Of a stretch of 64,000 bases of DNA, positions 13,282 to 26,076 are shown one piece after another; within the stretch, counting starts at the first letter, position 1; every line of letters begins with the position of its first letter. The notes beneath the pieces were generated by a model that was not told the origin of the DNA, ran no database searches, and worked only from the letters and a program-made list of their open reading frames with translations. Made by a program: the position numbers and the translations under genes. Source of the stretch: Bombus terrestris (Eukaryota; Arthropoda; Insecta; Hymenoptera; Apidae); the NCBI RefSeq assembly GCF_910591885.1, contig NC_063275.1:2654501-2718500 (forward strand), written 5' to 3'.

Positions 13282-13902
13282 ATGTTGTGTAACAGTGAAA
13301 CTGATCGAGGCTCTAAAACTTCCCAAATATTGTACTTATCATTGTTTTTATTTTGTATATCTGTACAGTTAACGTCATGTGTGTCTGATACGAGTTATAA
13401 TGCAACAACTACTATGTTAACGAATAATACATCAAATAATTCAGTTGGTGATGACTTGTAAGAATATTTTATGTATAATATTAAAAATTCTTTGCGTGTA
13501 TTTATACTTATTTGTTTAATTTTTACTTATTCTCTTTCTTTTATTCTTATACCATAGATATGTCATAAAAGCAATGGTATATGAAATTGGTATATTAACA
13601 GATGCGGATAATGCAACTAATGACACTACCGAAAGGTAATATCAAAATGAATACTAGTAGTTCTTAATCTTAAAAGGTCTGAATTAACATCTTAAACCTT
13701 GAAAAATGATACAAAACAGGATTATCCTATTATATTAATTTTAAATTTAATACTATGCATCTATAATATAGTACTATACATTAATTCTTCTTTTTATTTA
13801 ACCTACAAAGAACATGCATTTATGTTATTTTGTTTTATTCGTAGGCAAGAAGTTAAACTCTCATTTTATAACTCTCCTGTAGAGGACAATGGATCATCAT
13901 AG
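13282..13902 (+). CDS. Small secreted or membrane protein, unidentified
   Basis: Three exons in consistent phase: 13282-13457, 13558-13635 and 13845-13902, giving about 103 residues. The start is the first in-frame ATG; upstream in-frame codons lack one. Residues 16-35 (ILYLSLFLFCISVQLTSC) look like a signal peptide or signal anchor after a hydrophilic N-region of about 15 residues. The mature part is short, polar, rich in Asn/Thr with several N-glycosylation sequons (NAT, NNT, NNS, NDT), followed by YVIKAMVYEIGILTD and a charged tail. I do not recognise the family. Correct phase across two introns, good donors and the hydrophobic leader support a real gene. Confidence 0.7.
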
Positions 13903-15315
13903 AAGAATATTGTCTATCAATGATATAAGTTATCTATTGTTATCTATTGTTCATGTATTTTAAAAGTTTAAACTGATATTACATCACATTTGAATGAAAT
14001 TTATATCAAAGAATATAATTGTTGTAGGAAAATTTAATTATTAATAAAGTTTTACTTTAATATATGTAATGAAGTATAATAAATAAATACTTTTAAAAAG
14101 ATTACATTTTAATTGTAATTGATTTCACATGTAACATATTTTTCTTTGTTTGATTTAGTATAGGATATTTGAAAAGAAACTAATAACTTAATTCATAAAT
14201 GTAAAACAAACTTCCTCCTCTTATATATCATAGAATTCTGTACACCGTTACGCGCATTTCATTGTAATAAATAATTTAATGTTAAAGAAATATAATAGGC
14301 TTTTACATTCCTAATAGCATATTCAATAAAACAATATTCTACCACAGAATAAAGTATGTATAAGAAATACACTCTTTGTAATTAGCTAAATATAGTTTAG
14401 AATTATTTAACACTGAAGAGGAGACACAAATGTACGCACGCGCAGAAACACACCTCCCCAGAAAGACACGCACACGCATACGCAACAAGAAAGTAAAGTA
14501 CTTCAAATATCAAACTAAGTATTTCAGATATTAACACGTAATGCATATCCTAATACGAGTAGTAGCAAAGGGTAGAAAAAATGTATACATATATATGCAT
14601 ATATATTAAAATACATTTTCCTGTTAATGATCATCATACAGTGATAAATAAAAATATAACAATCATAAACATAGTTGTCAGATCTTATATTATCTGAACT
14701 GAGACAAATTAGAGGTTTGTTACGTTCTTTGTGAATTCAAACAGTGATTTTATACATATTTTATATATATTTTATACATATATTCAATCCTTTGTATTCA
14801 ATCCTTTTTCATAGACATTTCGTTAGTTGCCCATTAGATGTCTCTGCATGCTTCAGTAAGCACGTGCATTGCATATTGTCATGGAATAAACAACAAATTC
14901 ATAAATGTATGCAATTTTACATATACGAGAGCATATATAACCATTAAAAAATCAAATACAAATAGAAAATTAAATAAAACAAAAAAATATTAATGTAAAA
15001 ATATGCTAATGTTATATTTAGAAAATATTAAATATTTTATATTTCTCTCTCTCTTTTATAATCAGAGTTTAAATTTATATTATTCAAATGACCGAGAAAT
15101 TTCATACATTTTTTACAATCAAAATTTCAAGTTATAAATTTTTATTAATATTGACAATTACATAAAATAATTTGTATGATTAATTTTGTTCTTGACAAAT
15201 ATAAATTATAAATTTTATGCACAGATGGACATAATACAAAAAGCAACTAGTTGATATAAGTTTTACTTTCTATTTGGGGAAATACTTAGTAAATAGTTAG
15301 TTTTGTACATTTAAA
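13903..15315. other. AT-rich intergenic DNA
   Basis: Probable 3' end of the small secreted gene and promoter of Twinkle. Contains a CA-rich stretch near 14425-14485 (ACACACGCA-type words). No gene seen. Confidence 0.5.
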
Positions 15316-17644
15316 ATGCTTAAGTTATTGCGCACTTGTACTAGAAAAAGGCAATATATTAAATATTACAATAAGCAGCATTTGCATATAAACAGTGGAA
15401 ACTCTTTATTGCATATGTCTGTATCACAGTTAAAGCACTTTCTCAAGCAACAATGTTCAAATATTATAGAAGGATACACATGCATTATAACAGACTGTCT
15501 TATATGTAGTAATGTGAAGAAAAAGTCAAAGCTTTATGTAAATAAAACAACAGGTATGTGAATTTTAAAATTATGAAACTAATTTTGTGGTAAAATTCCA
15601 AGTATGTAGTTAACAAATTTTTATCATAGGTCTTTTTATGTGTGACAAGTGTAAATCTATGGGTTCTTGGGATTTATTGGAGAAATTTGTATCAATACAA
15701 AAGTCAGATGAAAAGCTCGATGAATTCAATATGTTAAAAAATAGATGTCGTATGAAAGAAAATTTTCAACAGATTTGGAAAGATGTGACAAATGATTGCC
15801 AAAGCATTAAATATTTATCTGCTGAAGAATATAAAACTGTTCTCGACAATTTTTCATTTCCTGTAATAAAATAAAATAAATTACCAAATATTCTTAGTTA
15901 TAACGATATTTTAAATAACTTTTTTGTAGCACATTTCACAAGAAGTCCTGTCTCAGCTAAACTGTTTCTACAACAAGACCAGGAATGTATTATATTTTCC
16001 ATTAGTAGGTTTAAACAATTCTATAGTTGGATATAAATCATTTTCAACCAATCCACAAAATGAAGAAACATTTCCTGCCTTTGGTGTTAGTGGATGTATA
16101 GAATACAAGCAGTACCATAGTAAAAATGATAATAGTGCTGTAGTTGTAGGAATGCTAGATGATATGCTAGCTTTAATATCAAAGAAATCTGCAAATTTAA
16201 TTATATGTCTTCCATATAATTTAAGGAATCTACCTCAACAATTATTACCATACATGGAATCTTTTAAAAAATTAATTTTATGGTTTGGGAATGATGAAAT
16301 TAGTTGGTATACTGCTAAACAGTTCGCAAAAAAATTTAATGAAAAGCGATGTTATTTCATTAGACCAACAGACTCACAACCTCGACCAAAATTGGCTGCT
16401 GAAATGAATTATAATCTCAACCATATTCTTGAAAATGCTCAACCTCTATGGCACAAAAGTATAATTACCTTTCAAGATCTTAAAGAAGAAATTTTAAGCG
16501 ATTTGCAAAACAATGATAAAGTACAAGGAGTAAAATGGAAGCGATATCCAATTTTAAATCGTATATTGAAAGGTCATAGAAGAGGTGAATTCACTGTATT
16601 GACAGGTCCAACTGGTAATACATGTATAATGTAATATTTATAAATCCAATCTTTACTGTAATATTTTTGTATAAGTGAATGTTTTGTTCCTATCAGGCTG
16701 TGGTAAGACAACCTTTATGAGCGAATATTCCTTAGATTTGGCAATGCAAGGTGTTAATACTTTATGGGGCAGTTTCGAAATAAGAAATGCACGATTAGCA
16801 AGAACAATGCTACAACAAATGGCAGGAGTACCTTTAGATCAAAACCTCGAAAATTTTGATTCATATGCAAATGAGTTTGGAAAATTACCGATTTATTTTA
16901 TGACATTTCATGGCCAACAAAATATCAAAGTAGTAATGGATGTGAGTATAAATATAATTGTACAAATTGATTTTCTTTATCCAAATTGGAAGTTACGATA
17001 TTTTTTTATTATAGGCAGTTGAACATGCAACATACATACACGACATAGCCCACGTCGTAATTGATAACGTTCAGTTTATGATGGGAACAAGTAATGATTT
17101 AAATAAATACGTGGACAGGTATTATAGAATAACATCCATGTAAGTCATGTTTTTCATTCATTTAAAATAATAAGGTTGTACTCTAGGTTTTGGAAACAAG
17201 ATGAAATAATAGCAAAATTTAGAAATTTCGCTACCATGTACAATTGTCATGTAACCATAATAATACATCCGCGAAAAGAACGTTCCGACGGAGAATTAAC
17301 AACTTCATCGATTTTTGGGAGTGCAAAAGCAAGTCAAGAGGCAGATAACGTGCTTATTATTCAAGATAATAGACTCAGCAGTCTTCGAGGCAAAAAATAT
17401 TTGCAAGTATGTATATAAAAGCAAAATATGTATAACAAAGAAAATTAATTATCTAAAGGTGTATATATATTTGTAGATAGCTAAAAATAGATATAGTGGT
17501 GATTTAGGTATTATGATATTAGATTTTGATAGATTAAAGCTTAGTTATACATCAAGATTAAAAGGTAAGGAAAAAAGTAATGACAAAAGTGATGAAAAAA
17601 GTAATGAAAAAAGTAATGAAAAAAGTAATAAAAAAATAAGATAA
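15316..17644 (+). CDS. TWNK: Mitochondrial replicative DNA helicase Twinkle
   Basis: Seven exons: 15316-15553, 15630-15862, 15930-16614, 16697-16941, 17015-17118, 17187-17406, 17477-17644; about 630 residues (human about 684). The start is basic and hydroxylated (MLKLLRTCTRKRQ), fitting mitochondrial import. Residues 55-90 keep a four-cysteine ribbon (C61-x2-C64, C84-x2-C87), next comes the primase-like middle, then a RecA/DnaB-type helicase with Walker A GPTGCGKTT (about 382-390) split by intron 3, Walker B-like HVVIDNVQ and an arginine-bearing C-terminal core (SSIFGSAKASQEADNV). It unwinds mtDNA at the replication fork. The tail has a Lys-Ser-Asn-Glu repeat from a 12-bp microsatellite, likely lineage specific. 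Confidence 0.96.
17577..17634 (+). repeat. 12-bp coding microsatellite in Twinkle tail
   Basis: Four to five copies of AGTAATGAAAAA with small changes, encoding KSNE/KSDE repeats at the extreme C-terminus just before the stop codon. Confidence 0.85.
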
Positions 17645-18002
17645 TAAAAATAAGAATAAATAATAATGTAAAATATCTGTCAACAAAGGGAACAGTAAAT
17701 AAAGATTATTTTGGAAGATGTTTTCGTGTATATGTTTATCAAACATCGACGTTTGATTTAGTATGTCCGTTGAAAATGTTTTTATTGTTTTTAATTATAT
17801 AGCAAAATTATTAAAGAAAAAATTGTGGGTTTTAATATGGTTAGAAATAATCTTTACTGCAAATAAATTTCTTGGGTTATATAAAAAACATCTCTCTTAA
17901 TCTTTTGTTTACGATATATACGTGAATGTTGCAGTTAAAGTTTTAGATCAAATTAATGTTTGCCATCATATCATATCGATATGAATGAAAAATTTAAAGA
18001 AA
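17645..18002. other. Twinkle 3' flank
   Basis: AT-rich; likely 3' untranslated region followed by the outer part of the large inverted repeat. No gene seen. Confidence 0.5.
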
Positions 18003-18935
18003 GACAAGAGGAAGATAGTGGCACAAAAATTAGTTATCCCACGAATTGATAAACTTGTGAAAAAAGCTACTTCCTCTTCGATATTGATGATTTTGAAATA
18101 TGTTATAGAAATCAATATTTTTAACAACTTTTTCTTATTTTTTTCAACCTTAGTTTCTGAGATATTCGCAAAATACTGTCGATATCACTATAGTGTATTT
18201 CTACCTATAGTTGTGCGTCTGTGCAGTGTATACGCCAGTTAGATTGCCAGCCGCTGACTGCTTATATTATATGTAAGTCGGGTGAACTTAAAGGCTCCGT
18301 GCACGATTGCATATAAGAGGTTGCAAAAAATGTCTGTTACAATTCAATTAAATATGAATACCATCAATGTATTGGGTTTGGGTTTATGTTAATTTTTTCA
18401 ATCCGGCCGCCTGATGGCAACGCTTGCATTAAATAATAAGTTAATTAAAAGAATAGAAGGCCATTGAATAATTGATATTATTTTACGTAAAGAATAATTG
18501 TTATCGTTTCACGCAAGCGTTGCCACGATGATAAAATTAACCCAAAACTAGACCAAATACATTGATGATATTTATTTTTAATTGAGTTATAAGTTATAAT
18601 AGACATTTCTTGCAATCTCGCATATGATAATTGTCACGGGGCCTTTAAGCTTGCCGGACTCTCGTTTATAAACAAAAGATAAGCCGGCAACCGGCAATCT
18701 AACTGGCGCATACACTGCCACAGATGCACAACTATAGGCAGACACACTATAATGATATCGGTAGTATTTTGAAAATACCTCGGAAACTAAAGCCGACCAT
18801 CGGTTATATGTATAGAAAAAAATTGTTCAAAATGTTAAGCTTTACAACATATTTACAAATCATCGGATCGAAGTAGGTTTTCTACAAATTCTCCCACAAA
18901 TTAATTTGTACATACTTTCTGTATTCCTACTTGTA
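18003..18935. mobile_element. Large imperfect palindrome (MITE-like or foldback element)
   Basis: The left arm (about 18003-18430) is the reverse complement of the right arm (about 18511-18935), with scattered substitutions and small indels. Well-matched blocks include GCAGTGTATACGCCAGTTAGATT vs its partner near 18699-18716, CATCAATGTATT (18362) vs AATACATTGATG (18558), and GGCAACGCTTGC (18415) vs GCAAGCGTTGCC (18514). The spacer is about 80 bases. No transposase is encoded. An old non-autonomous DNA transposon is the likeliest reading; a hairpin-RNA locus is possible. Exact ends and target-site duplication are not resolved. Confidence 0.75.
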
Positions 18936-19221
18936 AATTCAAAGTATCGTAAACACGTCTAAGCAATTATATGTATTTGCTATATTTGTCTTTTACGGAT
19001 AATCGGATGTGTATAAAAATACAGCAACTCACTGCTTTGCCGACTACATGTTTTTCACGTGGGCACATGTGGGTAGTAAAATTATATCAGAAGAGATGAA
19101 CTAATCTAATGAATAACATGGTGAAGACAACGCTTTTAGGAACTGTATCTTTTATTGTATATGTTATCGTGAATAAATAAACAATCAAAGGTAAAAGATA
19201 TTAATAAATTTCGAAACGGAG

Positions 19222-22200
19222 ATGAAATTAGTGAATTTTTTTCGTGTTATCTTAGTATGTTTTATCGTGTTTATTGAAATTTCTGAGCAAAATTTTAAAA
19301 ATCCGACAGTTTTAATAACAATTTTAGTACGTAACAAAGCACATACATTACCATATTTCTTAACCTTCTTGGAACAACTGACTTACCCTAAAGAACGAAT
19401 ACATCTGTGGTAAGTATACATATATTCTAACCTTATTATTCCAGCAAAATTGTTAAACGACAATTGTAGAAATCATAATGTATAATTACATACATAAGAA
19501 GAGTAGAATTATATCTTTGATTGACTAAATGAGCAAAATTGAAAGTAAATGCAATTTTTTACAATACCAAAACAGTAATAAAGAATAATTTTTAGTTTCA
19601 GTAAGAAATAAATCTATATTTATTATATTATCTTCGAGTATAAAGCATTTCAGTTGGATTCAATTTTAAATTAATGGGCAAATACTGCTTAATAGCAATA
19701 ATGCGTTTGAATGTTATAAACATTTTTAATATCTTTTGATCACTTTATGTAAAATATGTTAATACAGAAGCAATAATTGAAGTTGAAATATACCGATATA
19801 TCATATTTAAATTCTTTTTAAATATTATAGATGCTTTACTTATTTAATATATATATATTTCTCAATACTTTTGAATTATTTTTAAGCTGTAACAACTAAG
19901 ATTACATACTTTGTTGAAGGATATGTAGTGATAATAATATCGATAACTCAATCGAAATATTATCAGCATGGCTAAAAAATGAAAGGAGCAAGTATCATGG
20001 AGTTGAAATAAATTTTGATGAAAAATCGAACGGATTCGAGGACGAAAATGAAATTGCCCATTGGTCACCACAAAGATTTTTACATGTGATAAATTTACGC
20101 GAAGAGGCACTTCATGCTGGAAGAAATATTTGGGCAGATTTCATTTGGGTAAAAACTCATTTTTTCATGTTTATTAAATTTTGATAAGGTTTTACAATTT
20201 TCAATTATTGAGTAACGCTTTTAAAAAAATTATCTTTTTGATTGTCTAGTATGAATCTCTCTCCCTCTTTTTATATTCAATTTTAGATGCTCGATGCAGA
20301 TGTTTTTCTAACAAACCCGAATACTCTTAACGAATTAATCTTGAAAAACGAAACTGTAGTTGCCCCGTTATTGAAGTCTGATGGCTTATATAGCAATTTT
20401 TGGGCTGGAGTGACCAGTGATTTCTACTATTTACGAACAGAAAAGTATGAACCCATTTTATTTCGGGAAATAAAAGGATGTTTCAACGTGCCTATGATTC
20501 ATAGCGCCGTCCTTATAGATTTAAGAAAACATATTTCGGATTTTTTAACATATGATCCAAAAAATTTGAATCAGTACAGCGGTCCTATCGACGACATTAT
20601 AACTTTTGCCGTCGGTGCTAATAATTCTGGTAAACTAATGCTTAAGTTTTTATAAAATTTTCTCATTTTTGGGCGCTTTCCATAAGTAATCTTTTCTTCC
20701 TCCTATTTATACTAGATATACCATTATCTATTTGTAATGATAATATTTATGGCTTCATCATGGTTCCGTTGGAAGAAAAAGAAACGGTCACTGAAGATCT
20801 ACAAAGATTAACCAATATTAAGACAGAAATATTATGTAAGTTAAACCAATCGTGAAAAAGGAAACTGAATTATACCTTACATCATGAAATTTTTATTTTT
20901 TCTCAGCCGACAATAATTACCTTCCATTATCAAAGCATCTCGAGCGATTTGTACAATATCCTACCGAGGATACGTTGCAAGTGGACAACATTTATATGAT
21001 AAATCTTTTAAGAAGACCAGAAAGGCGCGAGCGAATGCACAAACTTTTTAAAGAACTTGGAATTCGAGTAGAAACACATGATGCTGTTGATGGTAGGTAA
21101 GTCGTGAACACGTTAGTAAATCTACATATTTGTATATTTCTTTCATTTTTATGTTAAAATATTCTTGTTAATAATGATTGAAAGTCGTCAGTTTTCAATA
21201 CCATTATAAATAGCTTTATATTATAATTTACACGTTTGTCTATTCAGGATATTAAACCAGTCTGTTCTTGAAAAATTGGGAATAGAGATAATGGCAGGAT
21301 ACACTGATCCTTATCATAATCGGTAAGTTACAATGAAAAATAAGGTATTAAAAATACCTTGAAACTAACATAAACAATTAATGATAAGGAAAATAATTAT
21401 AGACCAATGACTATGGGTGAAATTGGTTGTTTTTTAAGCCATTACAATATCTGGAATAAGGTAATTGCACACCAAATTTGTGTAATCAAGTTATTAAATT
21501 AGTACACTAAAATTATATTAAACAATTGGAAAATTATATTAGGTAATAGAAAATGGCTTTAAAAGCATTATTGTCTTAGAAGACGACGTTCGTTTCGAAC
21601 CGTTCTTCCGTCAAAAAGTAAATTACATTTTAAAAGAATTGAAAGATCTTCAATTTGAGTGGGATTTGGTGTAAGTATTTAATACATAGAAAATTTCTTT
21701 AATACCAAACTTAACTATAAAATTTGATTTGATTAAATATGAAATTCTATTTTGTTATATATTAGTTATCTGGGAAGAAAAAGATTAGCAGAAAATGCTG
21801 AATCTTGGATCGATGGATCAAAATATTTGGTACATGCTGGTTACAGTTACTGGACATTAGGATATATTTTATCTAGAAGTGGTGCAAAGAAACTAATAGA
21901 AGCAATGCCGTTAAAACAGTTATTACCCGTCGATGAATATCTTCCTATATTATCTGATGTTCATCCTAGGTAAAAGAAGGGAAACTTAATAAAATATTTT
22001 CTCATGCTGCTTTCTTAAATAAGTCTTTTGTAATACTTTAATCGTATTTTACTATCATTATTCTTTTTATATATAGGGATGATTGGAAAGTACATTATAC
22101 AAAACGAAATTTAATATTACTTTCCGCAAATCCTTTATTAATTTATCCGACGCATTACACTGGTGAACAAGGATACATCAGCGATACAGAAAATTCTACG

Positions 22201-22251
22201 ACTATATTTAACGACCAAGATATAAATAAATCGAAACGCGAAGATCTGTGA
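19222..22251 (+). CDS. COLGALT1: Procollagen galactosyltransferase (GT25 family)
   Basis: Ten exons: 19222-19409, 19929-20148, 20287-20629, 20716-20835, 20907-21096, 21248-21322, 21403-21460, 21543-21670, 21766-21969, 22077-22251; about 566 residues. An N-terminal signal peptide (VILVCFIVFIEIS) is followed by a first glycosyltransferase half with LDADVF (D139/D141) and a second GT25 half with NIYMINLLRRPERRERM and the acidic motif LEDDVRF (E411-D413). The C-terminus KREDL resembles an ER-retrieval signal. The family transfers galactose from UDP-Gal to hydroxylysine of collagen in the ER lumen. Exon phases are all consistent. Paralogue COLGALT2/CERCAM cannot be excluded by eye, but insects usually have one. 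Confidence 0.95.
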
Positions 22252-23370
22252 ATACCATAAACATTGCCATAAACAAATAGATATAAGAAATATTTAAGTA
22301 GCCTCTTCTGCTTTAGCAAAAGCATTTTTACTATATTGCATTTATACTACATTTGCATTTATACTACAAGAATATTCTTTCAGAAAGTGATACATATAAT
22401 GTAAGATTCAAATAATATTTTGTATTTCTTTTTTATGTAATTTTCTTGTATTTATATATTGATACTACATATATGTTATAATACATAGTGTATATGTATA
22501 TTTCAGTGTATGTATTCACACACACATTTTCTTTTTTTACATCCAATTCCTCTTTTTCCAGCAATAAATATTCTTCTTTATCTGCAATATTAAATAAGAA
22601 TGGGCGATTCTTTCAATTGTATTACATTGCAATTTATCATTAACTGAATGAAATTATCATTATGTAACAATTAGCCATTCAATATAACCACTAATATTGA
22701 AAATATATGTCTATTTAATATCTGTCTAAATAATTATTGTGGATTTGGAGCCCATGATAAACATATGTACACACATTATACCATACATGTAAATATGCAA
22801 ACCGTATGAACTCTATCCATTTGGAATATCTTTGTTGTTTCAAACAATAAACAAAAATGTTTCTAATAAAAATTATAGAATTTCGAGGAATACATAATAT
22901 GATAATCGCGGTTTCTTGACGAATGGATGCGTAGAGGAGACACGAAGGTTATTTTTGTTTTTTTGCATGGAATCATATATTTTTTAATATGTTAATCAAT
23001 CCATCAAAAAGTATTAATCTATCTCGAAAAACTATTAGTTTAAGATATTTTAATTTGTCATATTTAACACATGAAAACTAATGGTTTTTCAACATATGTA
23101 AATAGGTTAGTAATTTTTTGTAAACACCGAGATCGGTCAATTAACGTATTAAAAAACATGATTCCATTTAAAAAAACAAAAATGACTTTTGACCTGTATA
23201 CATCCACTTATCAAGAAACCGCTAACTACCATAATATTATATATTCCTTTAAATCCTATATTTTTATATTTTTGCGAACTGTTTGCAATAACGAAGATAT
23301 TTGAAATAGACAGAATTCGTGGGCACATTGTATATACACGCATCGATCATTTAAAATTTCTCCTGAGGTC
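22252..23370. other. Intergenic, AT-rich
   Basis: 3' flank of the collagen galactosyltransferase gene. Contains AT/GT microsatellite-like runs near 22480-22510. No coding gene seen. Confidence 0.5.
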
Positions 23371-23757
23371 AAGAGGTGGAGTGTGCAGGGGTTAATTGTC
23401 CCTTATTTTATCCAACGGAAAGGTCTTTTCGGAATTTCGTCATCTTTTTTCTCATTTTCAAATTTTCTCTTTTTCCATCCTCATTCTCTCTTATTCGTAT
23501 CAACACCACACGGTCACCCACTACGAGTCAGTTAACTTGTGCCCAAACCGCAGGCTTGCTTTGACTTTGCTGTTAGTTCTTATGGGTATCACCCGGTAGT
23601 TCCTGCGTGGCTAAGCCCATTGGCGAATAAAGTTAATTATATATTACAATATGTAATAAATCCTTTAAAAAGACCGGTGCACCCGCCGAGAATCGAATCC
23701 GGAACCTTTTGGTAGTAACCGGCTAGACTGCGTACTTTGATACCAGTTCGCCAATAT
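23371..23757 (-). mobile_element. Candidate tRNA-derived SINE
   Basis: On the minus strand, 23753-23674 looks like a degenerate tRNA: an A-box-like TGGTATCAAAGTACGC followed about 40 bases later by a B-box-like CCGGATTCGATTCTC, then a T-run. The anticodon arm does not fold well, so it is not a working tRNA. The following 300 bases are GC-richer than the flanks and include an unplaced block with GGGTGATACCC. The words ATTGGCGAA and TTCGCCAAT (23619 and 23748) form a short inverted pair around it. Family not identified. Confidence 0.45.
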
Positions 23758-24091
23758 ATAATACATTATTTCGTTAAGTATACAAGATCTTTTGTTAATT
23801 ATAATATTCGATTGTCTTTAAAAAACAAATTTAAAACAAGATATATGTAATAAACTTTACGATAAAACCGGTTATTTGTAGATATTGTGATGATCTTCCC
23901 TATAAATTCCCATTTTTGACAATCTATCAAAGAAAATTTCGCTCAATGAACACGCCGCTTAAAGTGCACTTCTGCTTTATCTGTAAAGCGAGGTGTGGTT
24001 AATTGGAACGGATGAGTGTTCAGTTTGTATTGTAGTGAAGATATTTTTCTTTCGAATAAAAGCAAAAACCGATCAAAACGAAAAGGGCACA
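23758..24091. promoter_or_regulatory. Upstream region of Arp3
   Basis: The last 150 bases before the Arp3 ATG are GC-richer than the surroundings and probably include promoter and 5' leader. No specific element identified. Confidence 0.4.
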
Positions 24092-26076
24092 ATGCTTGGT
24101 CGTCTACCTGCATGTGTAATCGATGTGGGTACGGGGTATGTAATTTAAAAAATTAATCTCAACTAAAATAAATGAGCTGAAGCGTGACTTGATGACACAT
24201 GTCATTCTACGTATTAAATAAATTATACTAAAAAAAATGTAACATAATTAACTATTCCTTTTTCTGTCTTATCAATTGATAGTTAATTGTTAGAAACATA
24301 GCTGCTAATATTCGTTATTTACATTCAATAATAACAAGCTACAAATTTACATTAGTAAAGCTACTATTTCTAACAAAATTTGAATTCAATATGTATGTAC
24401 ATATATAGTAGTTAATGAAACAAATATGTACTAGTAATAGAGTAATTATATATTTTGTTTATTTATTCTATCAAAAAGAAAAAAATATCTTCTCATTATT
24501 ATTTGTAACTTTACAGATATACAAAGCTAGGCTTTGCAGGCAATAAGGAACCTCAGCTTATAATTCCTTCTGCAATTGCTATTAAAGAAACTGCAAAGGT
24601 TGGAGATAATAATGCCAGAAGGGTTACTAAAGGGGTCGAAGATTTGGATGCTTATATTGGAGATGAAGCTTTTGAAGCGACTGGTTATTCTGTGAAAGTA
24701 TGTAGATACATCAGTATGCGGTTATATTTTTATTGAAATACATATTTTTCAAATTATCTTATAATTTATGCTCAATTTTGTTTAGTATCCAGTTAGACAT
24801 GGATTAGTGGAAGACTGGGATTTAATGGAAAAATTCCTACAGCAATGTATTTTCAAATATCTTAGGGCAGAACCTGAAGATCATTACTTTTTACTCACAG
24901 AACCACCATTAAATACTCCAGAGAATCGGGAATATACAGCAGAGATAATGTTTGAATCATTTAATGTGCCAGGTCTTTATATTGCTGTACAAGCAGTATT
25001 AGCATTAGCTGCCTCTTGGACAGCTAAAACAATAGAGGATAGGACATTAACGGGTGTTGTTGTCGATAGTGGAGATGGCGTAACTCACGTAATACCAGTG
25101 GTATGTATAAAAGGAGAAGAATATAAAATTATAAAATGAACATACAACATAGACTATAACCTGTTGCAATTAACAAATTTATTTTGTCATTTAGGCAGAA
25201 GGTTTTGTTATAGGAAGTTGTATAAAACACATTCCTATTGCCGGTCGTGATATTACATATTTCATTCAAAGTTTGTTACGAGAACGTGAAATTGGAATTC
25301 CACCTGAACAATCATTAGAAACAGCTAAAGCAATAAAAGAGAAGTATTGCTATATATGTCCCGATATTTCAAAAGAATTTGCTAAATACGATAGTGATCC
25401 TACTAAAATAAAAAAATATGAAGGTGTCAATAGTATTACAAAGCAACCATTTGTAGTAGATGTTGGATATGAAAGGTTTCTTGGACCAGAGATATTCTTT
25501 CATCCTGAGGTATGTCCATTTAAATTTAAGCATATAAATTCAGTTATAAAACATGAAAGGTTTGTTACATATACATTTTATTTTATTATCACATTTTTAG
25601 TTCTCTAATCCAGATTTCACGACACCACTAAGCGAAATCGTAGATGATGTAATTCAAAATTGTCCAATAGACGTTAGAAGACCATTATATAGTAATATTG
25701 TATTATCGGGTGGTTCTACGATGTTCAAGGACTTTGGTAGACGATTACAACGTGATATAAAACGAATTGTCGATGCACGTCTCAAACTTAGCGAAACATT
25801 AAGTGGAAGTCTTATTACGGTAATATATATTTTTATATATTTCAATATGAAAAAAGAAGAAGAGTAGCCTAGTATTTATGTTTAATTTTATTTTAGCCAA
25901 AACCTATAGATGTTCATGTTATATCGCATCACAAACAACGTTGGGCAGTATGGTACGGAGGTGCGTTATTAGCTAGCGATCCAGAATTTTATACAGTTTG
26001 TCATACCAAAAAAGCTTATCAAGAATATGGACCTGGAATTTGTCGTTATAATCCCGTATTCCATAGTATGGTATAA
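24092..26076 (+). CDS. Arp3: Actin-related protein 3
   Basis: Six exons: 24092-24135, 24517-24697, 24786-25100, 25195-25509, 25601-25819, 25897-26076; about 417 residues, the family's normal length. Begins MLGRLPACVIDVGTGYTKLGFAGN (phosphate-binding loop of the actin fold, split by intron 1). It continues through YPVRHGLVEDWDLMEK, LLTEPPLNTPENRE and VVVDSGDGVTHVIPV, and ends with WAVWYGGALLASDPEF. Arp3 with Arp2 forms the nucleating core of the Arp2/3 complex that starts branched actin filaments in the cytoplasm. Introns 2 to 5 are phase 0. Nothing is missing. Confidence 0.97.
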
